Shown here one piece after another: positions 20,086 to 29,649 of a stretch of 52,830 bases of DNA. This DNA is from Candidatus Omnitrophota bacterium (GTDB taxonomy: Bacteria; Omnitrophota; Gorgyraeia; Gygaellales; Profunditerraquicolaceae). Location of the stretch: NCBI GenBank assembly GCA_023819035.1, contig JAMWCL010000003.1, forward strand, positions 1 to 52,830, in the 5' to 3' direction. Positions within the stretch are counted from its first letter, which is position 1. The number at the start of each line of letters is the position of its first letter. Under the pieces are notes generated by a model. The model saw nothing but the letters and a program-made list of their open reading frames with translations. It was not told the origin of the DNA and ran no database searches. The translations under genes and the position numbers were made by a program.

Positions 20086-20337
20086 TTATTTATCTTTGCC
20101 CGGGCAACAATTAGAAGAGGATTCAGCCTTATTTGATAAATCTTCTTTAGGAGGTTTCTTCCGGTAGTCGGTAGCGTAAAAGCCTGGCCCCTTAAAGATT
20201 ATCCCTATACCCGTACCGATAAGCCGTTTAAGTTTACCATTACACTTACTACATTTCTCTAAAGGCTCATCGGTGATCTTCTGGAATGTCTCGAAAATAT
20301 CACCACAGTTTAAGCATTCGTATCCATAAGTAGGCAT
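20086..20337 (-). CDS. FmdB-family zinc ribbon protein
   Basis: This 83-residue protein matches the FmdB/CxxC_CXXC_SSSS family: MPTYGYECLNCGDIFE at the N-terminus and EKCSKCNGKLKRLI give four zinc-binding cysteines, followed by a glycine-rich GTGIGIIFKGPGFYATDY segment. Family members are small zinc ribbons of unknown role, often called regulatory proteins. It follows dnaJ by 22 nt and is probably the last gene of the hrcA operon, making it a candidate heat-shock gene. The lysine- and serine-rich tail with two further cysteines is variable in the family. Confidence 0.85.
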   Translation of the reverse strand: MPTYGYECLNCGDIFETFQKITDEPLEKCSKCNGKLKRLIGTGIGIIFKGPGFYATDYRKKPPKEDLSNKAESSSNCCPGKDK

Positions 20338-20359
20338 TGTGTTTCTCCTTTTTAAAAAT

Positions 20360-21508
20360 CTATTTAAAAGCGCGCTTTATTTTATCAGTAAGACTTTCTT
20401 TGTTTATCTCATCTCCTGATAATCTGGCAAATTCTTCAATAAGCTTACGTTGCTGAGGCGTAAGATGTGTAGGGATCACTACATTCACCTTTACCAATTG
20501 ATCACCTATCCCTCTTCCATGTAAGTCGGGAATCCCCTTTGCTTTAAGACGGAATATCTTACCACTCTGGGTTCCTGGGGGTATCTTCATCATTACCTTA
20601 CCATTAAGGGTGGGAACCTCAATCTCACCACCTAATATTGCTTTAACTAAACTAATGTTGATCTCAGTCAAGATATCATTATTGTGCCTTTCAAAGTAAG
20701 GATGTGGTTGGACCTCAATAATTACATATAAATCCCCTCTGCCAGCAGCACCTTGCTCACCTTCTCCTCTTATTCTTAAATGTGAACCTGTATCTACCCC
20801 TTGAGGGATCTTAACCTTAATCTTCCGCGTTACCTTTATACGACCTTCTCCGCGACAGTCTGAACAGGGAGACTGGATAATTGATCCCTCGCCCTGACAA
20901 CGATTACAAGTCCGGGAGAGTTGGAAAAAACCACTTGAGATGACCATCCGGCCCGAACCACGACATTGAGGACAGGTAATCTTCTTTGTCCCTGGTTTAG
21001 CACCTGTTCCCGAACAGGTGGAACAGAACTCATAACGCGGAATAGTTACTATCTTCTCTGTACCGGTGAGTACCTCCTCCAGGGTTACCGAAACCGTGAT
21101 CTCTAAGTCCCTGCCTCTTTTAGGGGTTCGGCGTGTGCGTCGTCCAAATATATCGAAGCCTAAATCCCCAAATATCTCATCAAAAAGACCGCCTCCAAAA
21201 CCAAAATCTGCTAAGTCCTCGAATATACTGGAGAAATCTGCTCCTTTAAAGATATCTTCGTAAGCATATCTTTGATCTATACCTGCATGTCCATACTGAT
21301 CATATAAAGCACGTTTCTGAGGGTCAGATAAGACCGCATATGCCTCAGAGATCTCCTTAAATTTTTCCTCTGCCTCTTTTTTCTGTTCAGCAGGTACACG
21401 GTCAGGATGATAGCGCAAAGCCATCTCCCGATAGGCTTTTTTTATCTCTTCCAGGGTAGCATTCTTTTTTACTCCCAATATCTCATAATAGTCGCGTTTG
21501 ATAGCCAT
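20360..21508 (-). CDS. dnaJ: Chaperone DnaJ
   Basis: DnaJ hands unfolded clients to DnaK and stimulates its ATPase. The 382-residue protein has the J domain with HPD near residue 35, a glycine/phenylalanine-rich linker (about 78-115), four CxxCxGxG zinc repeats (about 155-220), and the C-terminal peptide-binding domain. Three ATG codons stand in tandem; the third, giving [13 protein letters not shown], matches the family start and is used here (the upstream ones would add two methionines). It lies 26 nt after dnaK in the hrcA-grpE-dnaK-dnaJ order. Confidence 0.96.
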   Translation of the reverse strand: MAIKRDYYEILGVKKNATLEEIKKAYREMALRYHPDRVPAEQKKEAEEKFKEISEAYAVLSDPQKRALYDQYGHAGIDQRYAYEDIFKGADFSSIFEDLADFGFGGGLFDEIFGDLGFDIFGRRTRRTPKRGRDLEITVSVTLEEVLTGTEKIVTIPRYEFCSTCSGTGAKPGTKKITCPQCRGSGRMVISSGFFQLSRTCNRCQGEGSIIQSPCSDCRGEGRIKVTRKIKVKIPQGVDTGSHLRIRGEGEQGAAGRGDLYVIIEVQPHPYFERHNNDILTEINISLVKAILGGEIEVPTLNGKVMMKIPPGTQSGKIFRLKAKGIPDLHGRGIGDQLVKVNVVIPTHLTPQQRKLIEEFARLSGDEINKESLTDKIKRAFK

Positions 21509-21534
21509 CATCATCTCAGTTCAACTAAAGATAA

Positions 21535-23409
21535 TTAGCTTTTCTCATCTTCTTCTTTATACTCCGCATCAATTATATCCTCTTGTTTCTTCTTATCTTC
21601 CTCCTTAGCTCCCTCAGGCTTTTCCTGTGTTCTGCTGGTCTGAGACTGCTGGCAGGCTGAGGCTTGCTTATAAATCTCTTCGGCTAATTTATGTGAAGCC
21701 TTGGTTAAATCATCCATTGCCCGTTTAATCCTTTCGATATTTCTATCTTTTATGGCAGTCTTTAAATCATTAAGCCTCGATTCGATCTCTGCGCGCTCCT
21801 GCTGGCTAACCTTATCCCCGAATTCTTTAAGCGATCTTTCTGTAGTATAAACCAAGGTATCTGCCTGATTAATAAGCTCTACCTCCTCCTTCTTCTTTGC
21901 ATCCTCAGCAGCAAATTTCTCCGCCTCTTTAATCATCTTTTCAATCTCTTCTTTAGATAACTTCTTCGGTGCTGTAATCCGGATTGACTGTTCTTTGTTT
22001 GTACCTAAGTCTTTTGCCGAAACATGGACAATACCATTGGCATCGATATCAAAGGTTACCTCGATCTGAGGCACCCCTCGCGGTGCAGGAGGTATCCCGA
22101 TGAGATCAAACCTACCTAACTCTACATTATCATCCGCCATAGGACGTTCTCCCTGCAAAACACGGATAGTTACAGCGGTCTGATTATCTGTAGCAGTAGA
22201 GAAGATCTGAGATTTCCGGGTAGGGATAGTGGTATTTCTTTCAATTAATTTAGTAAACACACCACCTAATGTCTCTATGCCTAAGGATAAAGGAGTAACA
22301 TCTAAAAGTAAAACATCCTTCATCTCACCCTTGATAATTGCTGCCTGAATCGCCGCTCCCATCGCCACACATTCCATCGGATCAATTCCCCGTTCAATCT
22401 TTTTGCCAACATATTCTTCAACAAATCTCTGCACGCAAGGCATACGGGTAGGACCGCCTACCATAATAATCCGGTCGATATCTTGGGGTGTCAACTTCGC
22501 ATCCGCAAGCGCCTGTTCCATCGGATGACGACATCTCTCAATAATGGGTCTGACTAATTCTTCTAATTTTGCCCGCGTTATAGCCATGGTCAGATGTTTT
22601 GGCCCAGTTGCATCTGCAGTGATAAAAGGAAGATTTATATCAGTAGTCAAGGTTGAGGATAGCTCGATCTTTGCCCGCTCGGCTGCCTCACGCAATCTCT
22701 GCATAGCCATCTTATCGTTACGAAGATCAATTCCTGTTTCACGCTTAAATTGTTCAACTATATAGTTAATTAAGGCATTATCCATATCAGTACCACCTAA
22801 CTGCGTATCCCCTGAGGTAGACTTTACCTCAAAAACTCCCTGTGCCATCTCCATAATCGTAACATCTAATGTACCTCCTCCAAAATCAAAGACCATAATC
22901 TTCTGTTCCTTTTGAGATTTCTCCAGACCATATGCCAGACAGGCAGCGGTGGGTTCGTTAATTATTCTTAATACCTTAAGACCGGCAATCTCTCCAGCAT
23001 CTTTGGTTGCAGTTCTTTGATTATCATCAAAATAAGCAGGGCAAGTAATCACTGCCTCCTCAACCTTATCACCTAAATATGCCTCAGCATCCTGCTTTAT
23101 CTTCTGGAGAATAAAAGCGGAGATTTGTTGAGGGGTATATTCCTTACCAAAAACCTTAAATTTATAATCCAAACCCATCTTGCGTTTGGCAGCCATAATG
23201 GTTCCTTCGGGATTAATCGCTGCTTGTCGACGAGCAGGCTCACCTACAAGGCGTTGTCCATCTTTAGTAAAAGCAACTACCGAAGGAAATGCTTTGCCCG
23301 AAGCAACACCTGCACCTTCTGCAGAGGGAATAATTACAGGTCGACCACCCTCCATTACTGCCGCAGCGGAATTGGAGGTTCCTAAGTCAATACCGATTAC
23401 CCTTGCCAT
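21535..23409 (-). CDS. dnaK: Chaperone DnaK (Hsp70)
   Basis: DnaK is the ATP-dependent Hsp70 chaperone. The 624-residue protein opens with [13 protein letters not shown], the phosphate-1 loop; other hallmarks are [23 protein letters not shown], and VGGPTRMP in the nucleotide domain, the linker [15 protein letters not shown], and the substrate domain. The tail is acidic and ends in EEDEKS rather than EEVKK. An AAGGAGG site precedes the ATG. The gene lies between grpE (23 nt away) and dnaJ, under the CIRCE-like operator upstream of hrcA. Confidence 0.98.
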   Translation of the reverse strand: MARVIGIDLGTSNSAAAVMEGGRPVIIPSAEGAGVASGKAFPSVVAFTKDGQRLVGEPARRQAAINPEGTIMAAKRKMGLDYKFKVFGKEYTPQQISAFILQKIKQDAEAYLGDKVEEAVITCPAYFDDNQRTATKDAGEIAGLKVLRIINEPTAACLAYGLEKSQKEQKIMVFDFGGGTLDVTIMEMAQGVFEVKSTSGDTQLGGTDMDNALINYIVEQFKRETGIDLRNDKMAMQRLREAAERAKIELSSTLTTDINLPFITADATGPKHLTMAITRAKLEELVRPIIERCRHPMEQALADAKLTPQDIDRIIMVGGPTRMPCVQRFVEEYVGKKIERGIDPMECVAMGAAIQAAIIKGEMKDVLLLDVTPLSLGIETLGGVFTKLIERNTTIPTRKSQIFSTATDNQTAVTIRVLQGERPMADDNVELGRFDLIGIPPAPRGVPQIEVTFDIDANGIVHVSAKDLGTNKEQSIRITAPKKLSKEEIEKMIKEAEKFAAEDAKKKEEVELINQADTLVYTTERSLKEFGDKVSQQERAEIESRLNDLKTAIKDRNIERIKRAMDDLTKASHKLAEEIYKQASACQQSQTSRTQEKPEGAKEEDKKKQEDIIDAEYKEEDEKS

Positions 23410-23432
23410 ATTACCACCTCCTTGGTAAAAAA

Positions 23433-23972
23433 CTAATCATTAGGTCTTCGAGAAACCTTTACTTTTGCGGTTCTAATTACCCGCTCATTTAATAGATAAC
23501 CCTTTTGAAATTCCTCTAATACCGTATTTTCTGGCACATCTTTATTTTCTACCTGCATCATTGCCTCATGGTAATGAGGATCAAATGCCTTACCCACTGC
23601 CTCAATCGGCTTTACCCCATATTCCTTAAGTAATTCATAAAGATGCGCCAGAATCAATTCCATTCCTTTTAAAAATGCAGAGAAATCCTGATGTTGTGTC
23701 TGAGCAAGTTCCACTGCTCGCTCCAATTCATCAAGAATATTCAATAATTCTAAGATAACACCCTCATTAGCAAACCTTATGAATTCCTGTTTTTCTTTCT
23801 CCCAGCGCTTACGGGTATTCTCAAATTCTGCCTGCAGACGTAATAATCTATCCCAATATTCCTTGGCTTTTTCTGAGTCTTCTTTTAGTTTTAAATAATC
23901 AGATTCACTTAAGGTGATAACCTTTTCTTCTTTGGTTTCAGTCTGTCGATTATTTTCTTTTTTATTTTCCAT
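23433..23972 (-). CDS. grpE: Nucleotide exchange factor GrpE
   Basis: GrpE releases ADP from DnaK. The 179-residue protein has a charged, disordered N-terminus, a long dimerising coiled-coil (about 25-95, with [20 protein letters not shown]), and the C-terminal beta-wing with [19 protein letters not shown] and the [17 protein letters not shown] signature. It follows hrcA by 6 nt and precedes dnaK. Confidence 0.95.
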   Translation of the reverse strand: MENKKENNRQTETKEEKVITLSESDYLKLKEDSEKAKEYWDRLLRLQAEFENTRKRWEKEKQEFIRFANEGVILELLNILDELERAVELAQTQHQDFSAFLKGMELILAHLYELLKEYGVKPIEAVGKAFDPHYHEAMMQVENKDVPENTVLEEFQKGYLLNERVIRTAKVKVSRRPND

Positions 23973-23978
23973 CTTAGA

Positions 23979-24716
23979 CTAAATCCTGTTTAAAACATCA
24001 GTCAAAACCTCAGAGATATACTCTAAAGCAGGAATAATGTGAGCGTATTCCATACGCATCGGACCTAAAACTGCGATTTTACCTGAAGGTTGATACTTAA
24101 GTTGATAGCTAGAAACTACTAAAGAACAGGAGTCCATCTCCGGACAACCCAGCTCCGGACCGATATAGACCTTTACCTTTTCCTTAAAATCTCGGTTAAT
24201 AATCTCTAATAATCTCTGTTTATCCTCCATAACACGTATCAATAAACGAATCCTTTCCAGATCATGAAACTCCGGCTGTTCAAGGATATAACTTATACCT
24301 TTATAAAAAACCTTATCCTGCCATTCTACAAAAGAAACAATCCCGGCATAATGAGTTATGGCAGAGATGATCTCGGAGGTCTGCTCTAAGATATCTTCTA
24401 ATCGTAAGATCTCTTTTTTATATTCCTTCAAAATCCTTTCTTTCTCTTCATCTAAAAGCTCCATCTGGGAAAGGAGAAAATCTACATAATAACGATACCC
24501 CTTACCTGTGGGAATCCTTCCTGAAGAGGTATGGGTATGGGTAAGATAACCGCATTCCTCTAAATCCGATAATATATTCCTTATCGTAGCAGAGCTGAGA
24601 TCAAAATCCTTGGCAATATCTTCCGAGGCGACCGGCTCTTTTTCTTTAATATAACGATCGATCACCTTACTTAGAACTGCCCTTCTTCGATTCTCGTAAT
24701 CTACTAATCTAACCAC
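23979..24716 (-). CDS. hrcA: Compact heat-shock repressor HrcA
   Basis: HrcA represses chaperone operons by binding CIRCE and depends on GroEL for folding. The winged-helix domain is complete (residues 1-80, with TIRNILSDLEECGYL and HTSSGRIPTGKGYRYYVD). The C-terminal block is also present (roughly EQPEF...IGPELG...SYQ and LGPMRMEYAHIIPALEYI). The middle region that normally separates them is missing: the protein has 245 residues against about 340 in the family, and residue 120 runs directly into the segment that normally follows the inserted dimerisation domain. The frame is intact, so this is a real shortening and not a break. The start is a GTG at 24716 behind AGGAGG. It leads hrcA-grpE-dnaK-dnaJ-fmdB. 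Confidence 0.88.
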   Translation of the reverse strand: MVRLVDYENRRRAVLSKVIDRYIKEKEPVASEDIAKDFDLSSATIRNILSDLEECGYLTHTHTSSGRIPTGKGYRYYVDFLLSQMELLDEEKERILKEYKKEILRLEDILEQTSEIISAITHYAGIVSFVEWQDKVFYKGISYILEQPEFHDLERIRLLIRVMEDKQRLLEIINRDFKEKVKVYIGPELGCPEMDSCSLVVSSYQLKYQPSGKIAVLGPMRMEYAHIIPALEYISEVLTDVLNRI

Positions 24717-24740
24717 AATCCTCCTTTTTTTGAACTTAAT

Positions 24741-24767
24741 TTAGCAGTCTATAATTAAGAATGCTAA
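24741..24767 (-). promoter_or_regulatory. CIRCE-like operator in front of hrcA
   Basis: On the coding strand TTAGCATTC, nine bases, GACTGCTAA. It matches CIRCE in layout (9-9-9) and in most bases, with changes at the symmetric position (left 7, right 3). It begins six bases after the -10 and so covers the predicted transcription start, the classical position for HrcA autoregulation. It lies 24 nt upstream of the hrcA start. Confidence 0.85.
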
Positions 24768-24773
24768 ATTTTA

Positions 24774-24801
24774 ATTTTAACACAAATTAATCCTTTGTCA
24801 A
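24774..24801 (-). promoter_or_regulatory. Sigma-70 promoter for the hrcA-grpE-dnaK-dnaJ operon
   Basis: TTGACA (24796-24801) and TAAAAT (24774-24779) are 16 bp apart on the minus strand. The -35 lies inside the end of clpB. The CIRCE-like operator follows at once, so repression by HrcA would block start of transcription. Confidence 0.7.
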
Positions 24802-27426
24802 TCTTTCATCCTTCTGGATCTGGAATATAACCTTATTATTCTTGTCTAAATCTATCTGGATTTTATCTGCTTGCTTTAAAGAACCATCGAGTAATTTTAA
24901 GGAAAGGGGATTCTGGATATATCTCTGTATGGTCCTCTTTAATGGGCGCGCACCAAAATTAATATCAAATCCTTTATCGCAAAGAAAATCTTTTACCCTT
25001 TGGGTTATCTTAAGTTCTATCCCTATCTGAGATAGCTTCTTATAAATGGGCTTAAGCTCTAAATCTAAGATCTTGTCAATCTCCTCTTTGTTTAAGGAAT
25101 TAAAGATGATAATCTCATCTATACGATTTAAAAATTCTGGTCGGAAGAATTTTCTTACCTCTTGAAGCAATCTCTCTTTCATATCTTGATATGCTAAGTT
25201 ATCCTTTGTAGTTCTAAATCCAACTGAACCATATTGTTGAATAAGCTCTTGCCCAATATTAGAAGTCATAATAATTAATGTATTTTTAAAATTGACGGTT
25301 CTACCTTGACCATCGGTAAGCCTTCCTTCATCTAAAATCTGTAAAAGAATATTAAATACATCAGGATGCGCCTTTTCAATCTCATCTAAGAGTATTACTG
25401 CATAGGGTCTTCTTCTAATCCTTTCAGTTAGCTGTCCGCCTTCTTCATATCCTACATATCCAGGGGGAGCCCCGATGAGTCGGGAGACGCTAAATTTTTC
25501 CATATACTCAGACATATCTATTCTTACCAGAGCATTTTCATCATCGAATAAAAACCAGGCTAAGGTCTTAGCCAGCTTGGTCTTTCCCACACCTGTAGGT
25601 CCCATAAATATAAAGCTACCGATAGGGCGATTCTCATCGGAAAGCCCGGAGCGTGAACGCCTAATACAATTGGCAATGATCTCAATAGCGTGATCCTGGC
25701 CGATAACCATTTCTTTTAGACGCTCCTCCATCTTCAATAATCTTTCCGTATCGTGCTCCTTAAGTTTCGTTAAAGGGATACCTGTCCATTCTGAAACTAT
25801 CTGAGCAATATCCTCTTCCTCTACCTCTTGGCGTAACATCGGGGTCTGATTCTGGGTGATCTTCAGTTGCTCATTATAATTCTTTAACTCCTTTTCTAAT
25901 TCAATCAATCTTCCATATTTTATTTCTGCTACCTTATCTAAATCTCCCATTTTCTCTGAATTTACTGCCTCGAGCTTCAATTCCTCTATTTTCTCTTTAA
26001 TCTTTTTAATCTTTAAAATTAGTGATTTTTCCTTTTCCCATTGTTGTTTTTTATTCTCTAAGTCTTTCTTAAGTTCTCCTATCTCTTTTTCTACCTTATT
26101 TAATCTTTCAAGGCTAGATTCATCCTTTTCTTTTTTTAAGGCCTGTCTTTCTATCTCTAATTGGATAATCTTCCTTTGCACCGCATCAATTTGCTGGGGC
26201 ATACTGTCTATCTCTAAGCGAAGTCGTGATGCTGCTTCATCAATCAGATCTACTGCTTTATCAGGAAGGTGTCGGTCAGTAATATAACGTGATGAAAGTC
26301 TTGCTGCAGCAATAAGCGCTGAATCCTTAATTCTTACCCCATGATGAATCTCATATCTTTCCTTTAAGCCCCTTAAGATAGCAATGGTATCTTCTATCGT
26401 GGGCTCTTCTATAAATATGGGTTGGAATCTTCTTTCTAAGGCTCCATCCTTTTCAATATGTTTGCGATATTCATCTAAGGTAGTAGCGCCAATGCAACGT
26501 AACTTTCCTCGGGCAAGCAGAGGTTTTAACATATTAGAAGCATCAATTGCACCCTCAGCTGCACCAGCGCCCACCAAGGTATGTAACTCATCGATAAAAA
26601 GAATAATCTGGCCATTCTTATTTTCTATCTCGCGTAATACCGCCTTTAATCTATTCTCAAACTCACCGCGGAATTTTGCTCCGGCAACCAGACTCCCTAA
26701 ATCTAAGGCAATTATTCTTTTCTCCTTTAATCCTTCAGGTACATCACCTGAAACAATCCGCTGGGCTAAGCCTTCCACGATTGCAGTCTTTCCTACCCCG
26801 GGTTCACCGATTAAGACCGGATTATTTTTAGTGCGCCGGGATAAAACCTGCATTACTCGGCGTATCTCTCTATCCCGACCAATTACCGGATCAAGCTTTC
26901 CCCTTAAGGCTAAATCTGTAAGGTCTTGTCCATAGCGGGATAAGGCATTGAATTTCTCTTCAGGATTCTCATCGGTTATCCGGTGGCTACCCCTAATTTG
27001 TGCCAGGGCCATAAGTATCTTCTCTTTATCTATACCACGCCTCTTTAATTCTTGTGTAATCGAGGAGGCGCTATCGGAGAATAAAGACAAAAGAAGGTGT
27101 TCTCCTGAAAGAAACTCATCCTTTAATAATTGCGCTTCCTGGGTAGCCTGAGTAAAAAGTTGATTTGTGCGAGGAGAAAAATAGACCTGAAGAGATTTAC
27201 CGCTTACCGCAGGTTTTTTCTTAAGCTCTTCTTCAATTAATCTAATTATAGAAAAACTAGGGATACCCAGCTTATCTAAGACCAGAAGAATGATACTTTC
27301 TGATTGTCTGAGTAAGGCATAAAAGATGTGTTCGGGTTCCACCTGTTGATGGCCGGACTGCGTAGCGAAATTAATCGCTTCCTGGATTGCCTCTTGTAAT
27401 TTTACGGTTAATCTATCTAATCGCAT
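24787..27426 (-). CDS. clpB: Disaggregase ClpB (AAA+ chaperone)
   Basis: ClpB extracts proteins from aggregates together with DnaK. The 879-residue protein has the N domain (about 1-145), the first AAA+ module with Walker A GEPGVGKT (207-214), a long coiled-coil middle domain (about 410-530, rich in EK), the linker with [11 protein letters not shown], and the second AAA+ module with GPTGVGKT near 610 and [12 protein letters not shown]. The length and coiled-coil separate it from ClpA/ClpC. It follows hsp20 by 57 nt that hold no operator, so both probably share one message, and it ends where the hrcA promoter begins. Confidence 0.97.
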   Translation of the reverse strand: MRLDRLTVKLQEAIQEAINFATQSGHQQVEPEHIFYALLRQSESIILLVLDKLGIPSFSIIRLIEEELKKKPAVSGKSLQVYFSPRTNQLFTQATQEAQLLKDEFLSGEHLLLSLFSDSASSITQELKRRGIDKEKILMALAQIRGSHRITDENPEEKFNALSRYGQDLTDLALRGKLDPVIGRDREIRRVMQVLSRRTKNNPVLIGEPGVGKTAIVEGLAQRIVSGDVPEGLKEKRIIALDLGSLVAGAKFRGEFENRLKAVLREIENKNGQIILFIDELHTLVGAGAAEGAIDASNMLKPLLARGKLRCIGATTLDEYRKHIEKDGALERRFQPIFIEEPTIEDTIAILRGLKERYEIHHGVRIKDSALIAAARLSSRYITDRHLPDKAVDLIDEAASRLRLEIDSMPQQIDAVQRKIIQLEIERQALKKEKDESSLERLNKVEKEIGELKKDLENKKQQWEKEKSLILKIKKIKEKIEELKLEAVNSEKMGDLDKVAEIKYGRLIELEKELKNYNEQLKITQNQTPMLRQEVEEEDIAQIVSEWTGIPLTKLKEHDTERLLKMEERLKEMVIGQDHAIEIIANCIRRSRSGLSDENRPIGSFIFMGPTGVGKTKLAKTLAWFLFDDENALVRIDMSEYMEKFSVSRLIGAPPGYVGYEEGGQLTERIRRRPYAVILLDEIEKAHPDVFNILLQILDEGRLTDGQGRTVNFKNTLIIMTSNIGQELIQQYGSVGFRTTKDNLAYQDMKERLLQEVRKFFRPEFLNRIDEIIIFNSLNKEEIDKILDLELKPIYKKLSQIGIELKITQRVKDFLCDKGFDINFGARPLKRTIQRYIQNPLSLKLLDGSLKQADKIQIDLDKNNKVIFQIQKDERLTKD

Positions 27427-27483
27427 TCCTTGCTCTCCTTGTGAAAAATAAGCCAGAAAATGCCAGGGAGGTAGTTCATAATT

Positions 27484-27942
27484 TTATTTCACCTCTACCT
27501 TTATCTGTTTAGGTTTGGACTCTTCAGTCTTAGGGATAACTATCTCTAAGACCCCGTCCTTATAGGTTGCTTTTACCTTGGTAGTATCCGCATAAGGGGG
27601 TAAAGTGAAACTGCGTTTAAATACACCATAGAATCTCTCTATTCGGTGATAACTCTTATCCTTAACCTCTTCTTCGCGCTTCCTTTCTCCCTGAAGGGTA
27701 AGAATATCACCGGTAATAGAGATATTTATGTCTTGCTGTTTCACTCCCGGTAGATCTGCTTTAATAATTATATTCTCCTTATCCTCTGCCACATCCAAAG
27801 AAGGAGACCAGATGCCTTCTTTAGAGACCCTTTCGGGTAAGAGTTCAAGGGAAGTATCGAAGAAACGTTGGAATTCCTTTTCCAGATCAAGGAGTTCCCG
27901 GAAAGGATCCCATTCTCTACCTCTCCATTTTATGAGTGCCAT
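27484..27942 (-). CDS. Small heat-shock protein (Hsp20/alpha-crystallin)
   Basis: This 152-residue holdase has the alpha-crystallin domain (about 45-145): SLDVAEDKENIIIKADLPGV, the loop with ERFYGVFKRSFTLP and the closing YKDGVLEIVIPK. The C-terminal I-x-V anchor appears as IKVEV. The start chosen is the ATG at 27942 (MALIKWRG), which has AAGGAGG eight bases upstream; an in-frame GTG nine bases further up lies within that ribosome binding site. A CIRCE-like operator lies 40 nt upstream and an HspR-like gene before that. It is followed by clpB. Confidence 0.93.
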   Translation of the reverse strand: MALIKWRGREWDPFRELLDLEKEFQRFFDTSLELLPERVSKEGIWSPSLDVAEDKENIIIKADLPGVKQQDINISITGDILTLQGERKREEEVKDKSYHRIERFYGVFKRSFTLPPYADTTKVKATYKDGVLEIVIPKTEESKPKQIKVEVK

Positions 27943-27982
27943 ATCTATCACCTCCTTTTTTACCTCCCTGGCAGCTCTTTTA

Positions 27983-28009
27983 TTAGCAGTCTGATAAATT
28001 AACTGCTAA
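27983..28009 (-). promoter_or_regulatory. CIRCE-like operator in front of hsp20-clpB
   Basis: On the coding strand TTAGCAGTT, nine bases, GACTGCTAA; the outer seven bases of each arm (TTAGCAG and CTGCTAA) are perfectly complementary. The spacing is that of CIRCE but the central-most conserved base pair is changed compared with consensus. It lies between the HspR-like gene (16 nt away) and hsp20 (40 nt). No clear separate promoter was found between the two genes. Confidence 0.75.
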
Positions 28010-28025
28010 AGAAAACGTAAAAAAT

Positions 28026-28289
28026 TTATTCTTTGCTTTCTAATTCTAAGATTACCCTTATTCCATTAATGTTAACCCCCTTTTCTTCCATTAAGAAATG
28101 AATATATTCTAATTTTTTTATATCTTTTAAGGAATAAAGACGGATCTTCCTACCCACCCTCTTGGGACAAACGATCCCTGCCTTATCTAATTGACGCAGG
28201 GTCCAGATGGGAAGATCTACAAGTTTACTTACCACGCTGATGACATATACCGGTTCATCCGGGCTGATATGGATATCGAAGAGGGGCAT
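28026..28289 (-). CDS. MerR-family HspR-like heat-shock regulator, copy 2
   Basis: This 87-residue winged-helix protein is a minimal MerR-type regulator without an effector domain. It reads DEPVYVISVVSKLVDLP, then WTLRQLDKAGIV, a basic wing ending RLYS, and KGVNINGIRVILELE at the end, a pattern very like HspR. HspR normally represses dnaK or clpB through HAIR boxes (CTTGAGT-N7-ACTCAAG); none was seen here. It has a consensus promoter and an AAGGAGG ribosome binding site, and stands directly upstream of a CIRCE-like operator, hsp20 and clpB. The first copy (1053-1349) stands the same way before groESL. Confidence 0.8.
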   Translation of the reverse strand: MPLFDIHISPDEPVYVISVVSKLVDLPIWTLRQLDKAGIVCPKRVGRKIRLYSLKDIKKLEYIHFLMEEKGVNINGIRVILELESKE

Positions 28290-28322
28290 CCTCCTTCCTC
28301 CTTCATCAGAAATCTCACAGAA

Positions 28323-28351
28323 AGTATAACATAAAATAATAATTTTGTCAA
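28323..28351 (-). promoter_or_regulatory. Sigma-70 promoter for the second HspR-like gene (and probably hsp20-clpB)
   Basis: TTGACA (28346-28351) and TATACT (28323-28328) are 17 bp apart on the minus strand. A 5-4-5 AT-only inverted repeat (28333-28346) lies in the spacer. The 12 bases around the -35 are nearly identical to those at the first HspR-like gene. Confidence 0.8.
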
Positions 28352-28362
28352 GTTAATTTAAT

Positions 28363-28391
28363 AAAATTTTTTAGATTATCTAATAAATTTT
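28363..28391 (-). terminator. AT-only hairpin at the hflX stop, possible terminator
   Basis: The arms AAAATTT plus TTAGA pair with TCTAA plus AAATTTT around a three-base loop, with one A-A mismatch. It overlaps the hflX stop codon and precedes the next promoter. There are no G-C pairs in the outer stem and no clean T-run follows, so it may be only an AT-rich palindrome. Confidence 0.3.
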
Positions 28392-29649
28392 ATTCTTTTA
28401 TTTGTATGTCTTTATTTTGTAATAACTTATATGAGAGGGGTTTAGGAAGGTTAACCTTAACTTTTATGTTTTTAGGGAGATACTCTATCTCTTCTACCTT
28501 TCCTTTTTTATAAAATAAATTTATTAAATCCATACGGGTGTGAGGAACAACAAATACCTGCGAACTCATCTTTGACTCAAAATTCTTCTGGATGTACTTG
28601 CAGAGAAGATCAAGGTTCTGATTAAACCTTGCTGAGATAAAGACCGGATTAATAAAATCCCTTGCTACCTTTTCTAACCAGGCGGGATTATTAATCCGAT
28701 CTATCTTGTTTAAAGCAGTGATTGTAGGTTTTGTCTCTACATTCAGGTCTTTTAATACCGCAAATACTGCCTTGCTGTGTTCGTATAATCGAGGATGGCT
28801 TACATCTAAAACATGGATAATCAAGTCTGACTCCGCAACCTCCTCTAAAGTAGCTTTAAAAGCCTCGATAAGATGATGGGGTAGATCGTTTAAAAAACCT
28901 ACCGTGTCTAAAATCACAACCTCTTCTCCATTGGGTAATTTTAAGGTCTTGGCTAAGGGATCTAAGGTGGTAAAAAGGCTGTTTTCAACCCTTTGCTCAG
29001 CCCGGGTAAGGGCATTTAAAAGGGTAGATTTTCCTGCGTTGGTATAACCTACTAAAGCTACCTGCGGGATAGCATTCCTCTTCCTTGCCTTTCTTAAGGT
29101 TAAACGATGTAATCTTAAATGCTTCAACTCGGATTTTAATTTCTCGATCCTTTTTTTGATGCGCCGGCGGTCAACCTCTAATTTCTGCTCTCCTGGACCA
29201 CGTGTCCCAATACCACCCCCCAAGCGGGAAAGGATAATCCCCTTACCCACAAGCCGGGGCATTAGATACTGTAATTGAGCAAGCTCTACCTGCATCTTTC
29301 CTTCCGGGCTTTTTGCATGAAGGGCGAATATATCTAAAATTAACTGCGTGCGGTCAATTGTCTTTTTACCAATAATCTCCTCTAAGTTCCTCTGCTGGGT
29401 ACCCGATAGATCACAACTAAAAATAACGGTATCTATATTATACTCTTTACAGATAAATGAGATCTCTTCGCTCTTGCCTTTACCGATGAAAAGATTGGGG
29501 GTAATCTTCTGGCAAAGGCAGGTTATATTATCTACTATCTCTACCCCTGAGGTGGTGGCTAACTGCTCTAATTCTTCAGCAATATCCTCCACTGGCCAAT
29601 TATCATCCTTAGTTTTAAGTTTTACCGTCACTAAGAGAGCTCTCTCCAT
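28390..29649 (-). CDS. hflX: Ribosome-associated GTPase HflX
   Basis: HflX splits stalled 70S ribosomes, notably after heat stress. The 419-residue protein has the N-terminal HflX domain, the glycine-rich loop GGGIGTRGPGEQKLE near 160, a coiled-coil, and the G domain with G1 GYTNAGKS, G3 DTVGF and G4 NKID. Its start overlaps the end of miaA by 19 nt, the miaA-hflX order seen in many bacteria (without hfq here). The next region downstream is the heat-shock cluster, transcribed separately. Confidence 0.95.
   Translation of the reverse strand: MERALLVTVKLKTKDDNWPVEDIAEELEQLATTSGVEIVDNITCLCQKITPNLFIGKGKSEEISFICKEYNIDTVIFSCDLSGTQQRNLEEIIGKKTIDRTQLILDIFALHAKSPEGKMQVELAQLQYLMPRLVGKGIILSRLGGGIGTRGPGEQKLEVDRRRIKKRIEKLKSELKHLRLHRLTLRKARKRNAIPQVALVGYTNAGKSTLLNALTRAEQRVENSLFTTLDPLAKTLKLPNGEEVVILDTVGFLNDLPHHLIEAFKATLEEVAESDLIIHVLDVSHPRLYEHSKAVFAVLKDLNVETKPTITALNKIDRINNPAWLEKVARDFINPVFISARFNQNLDLLCKYIQKNFESKMSSQVFVVPHTRMDLINLFYKKGKVEEIEYLPKNIKVKVNLPKPLSYKLLQNKDIQIKE

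Noticed and set aside
27943-27951. A GTG start for hsp20 at 27951
   Set aside because: It overlaps the ribosome binding site that is ideally spaced for the ATG at 27942.
1053-28351. HAIR boxes (CTTGAGT-N7-ACTCAAG) for the HspR-like proteins
   Set aside because: None was found near either regulator, groESL, hsp20, clpB or hrcA; the CTTGACA at their promoters is a -35 element.
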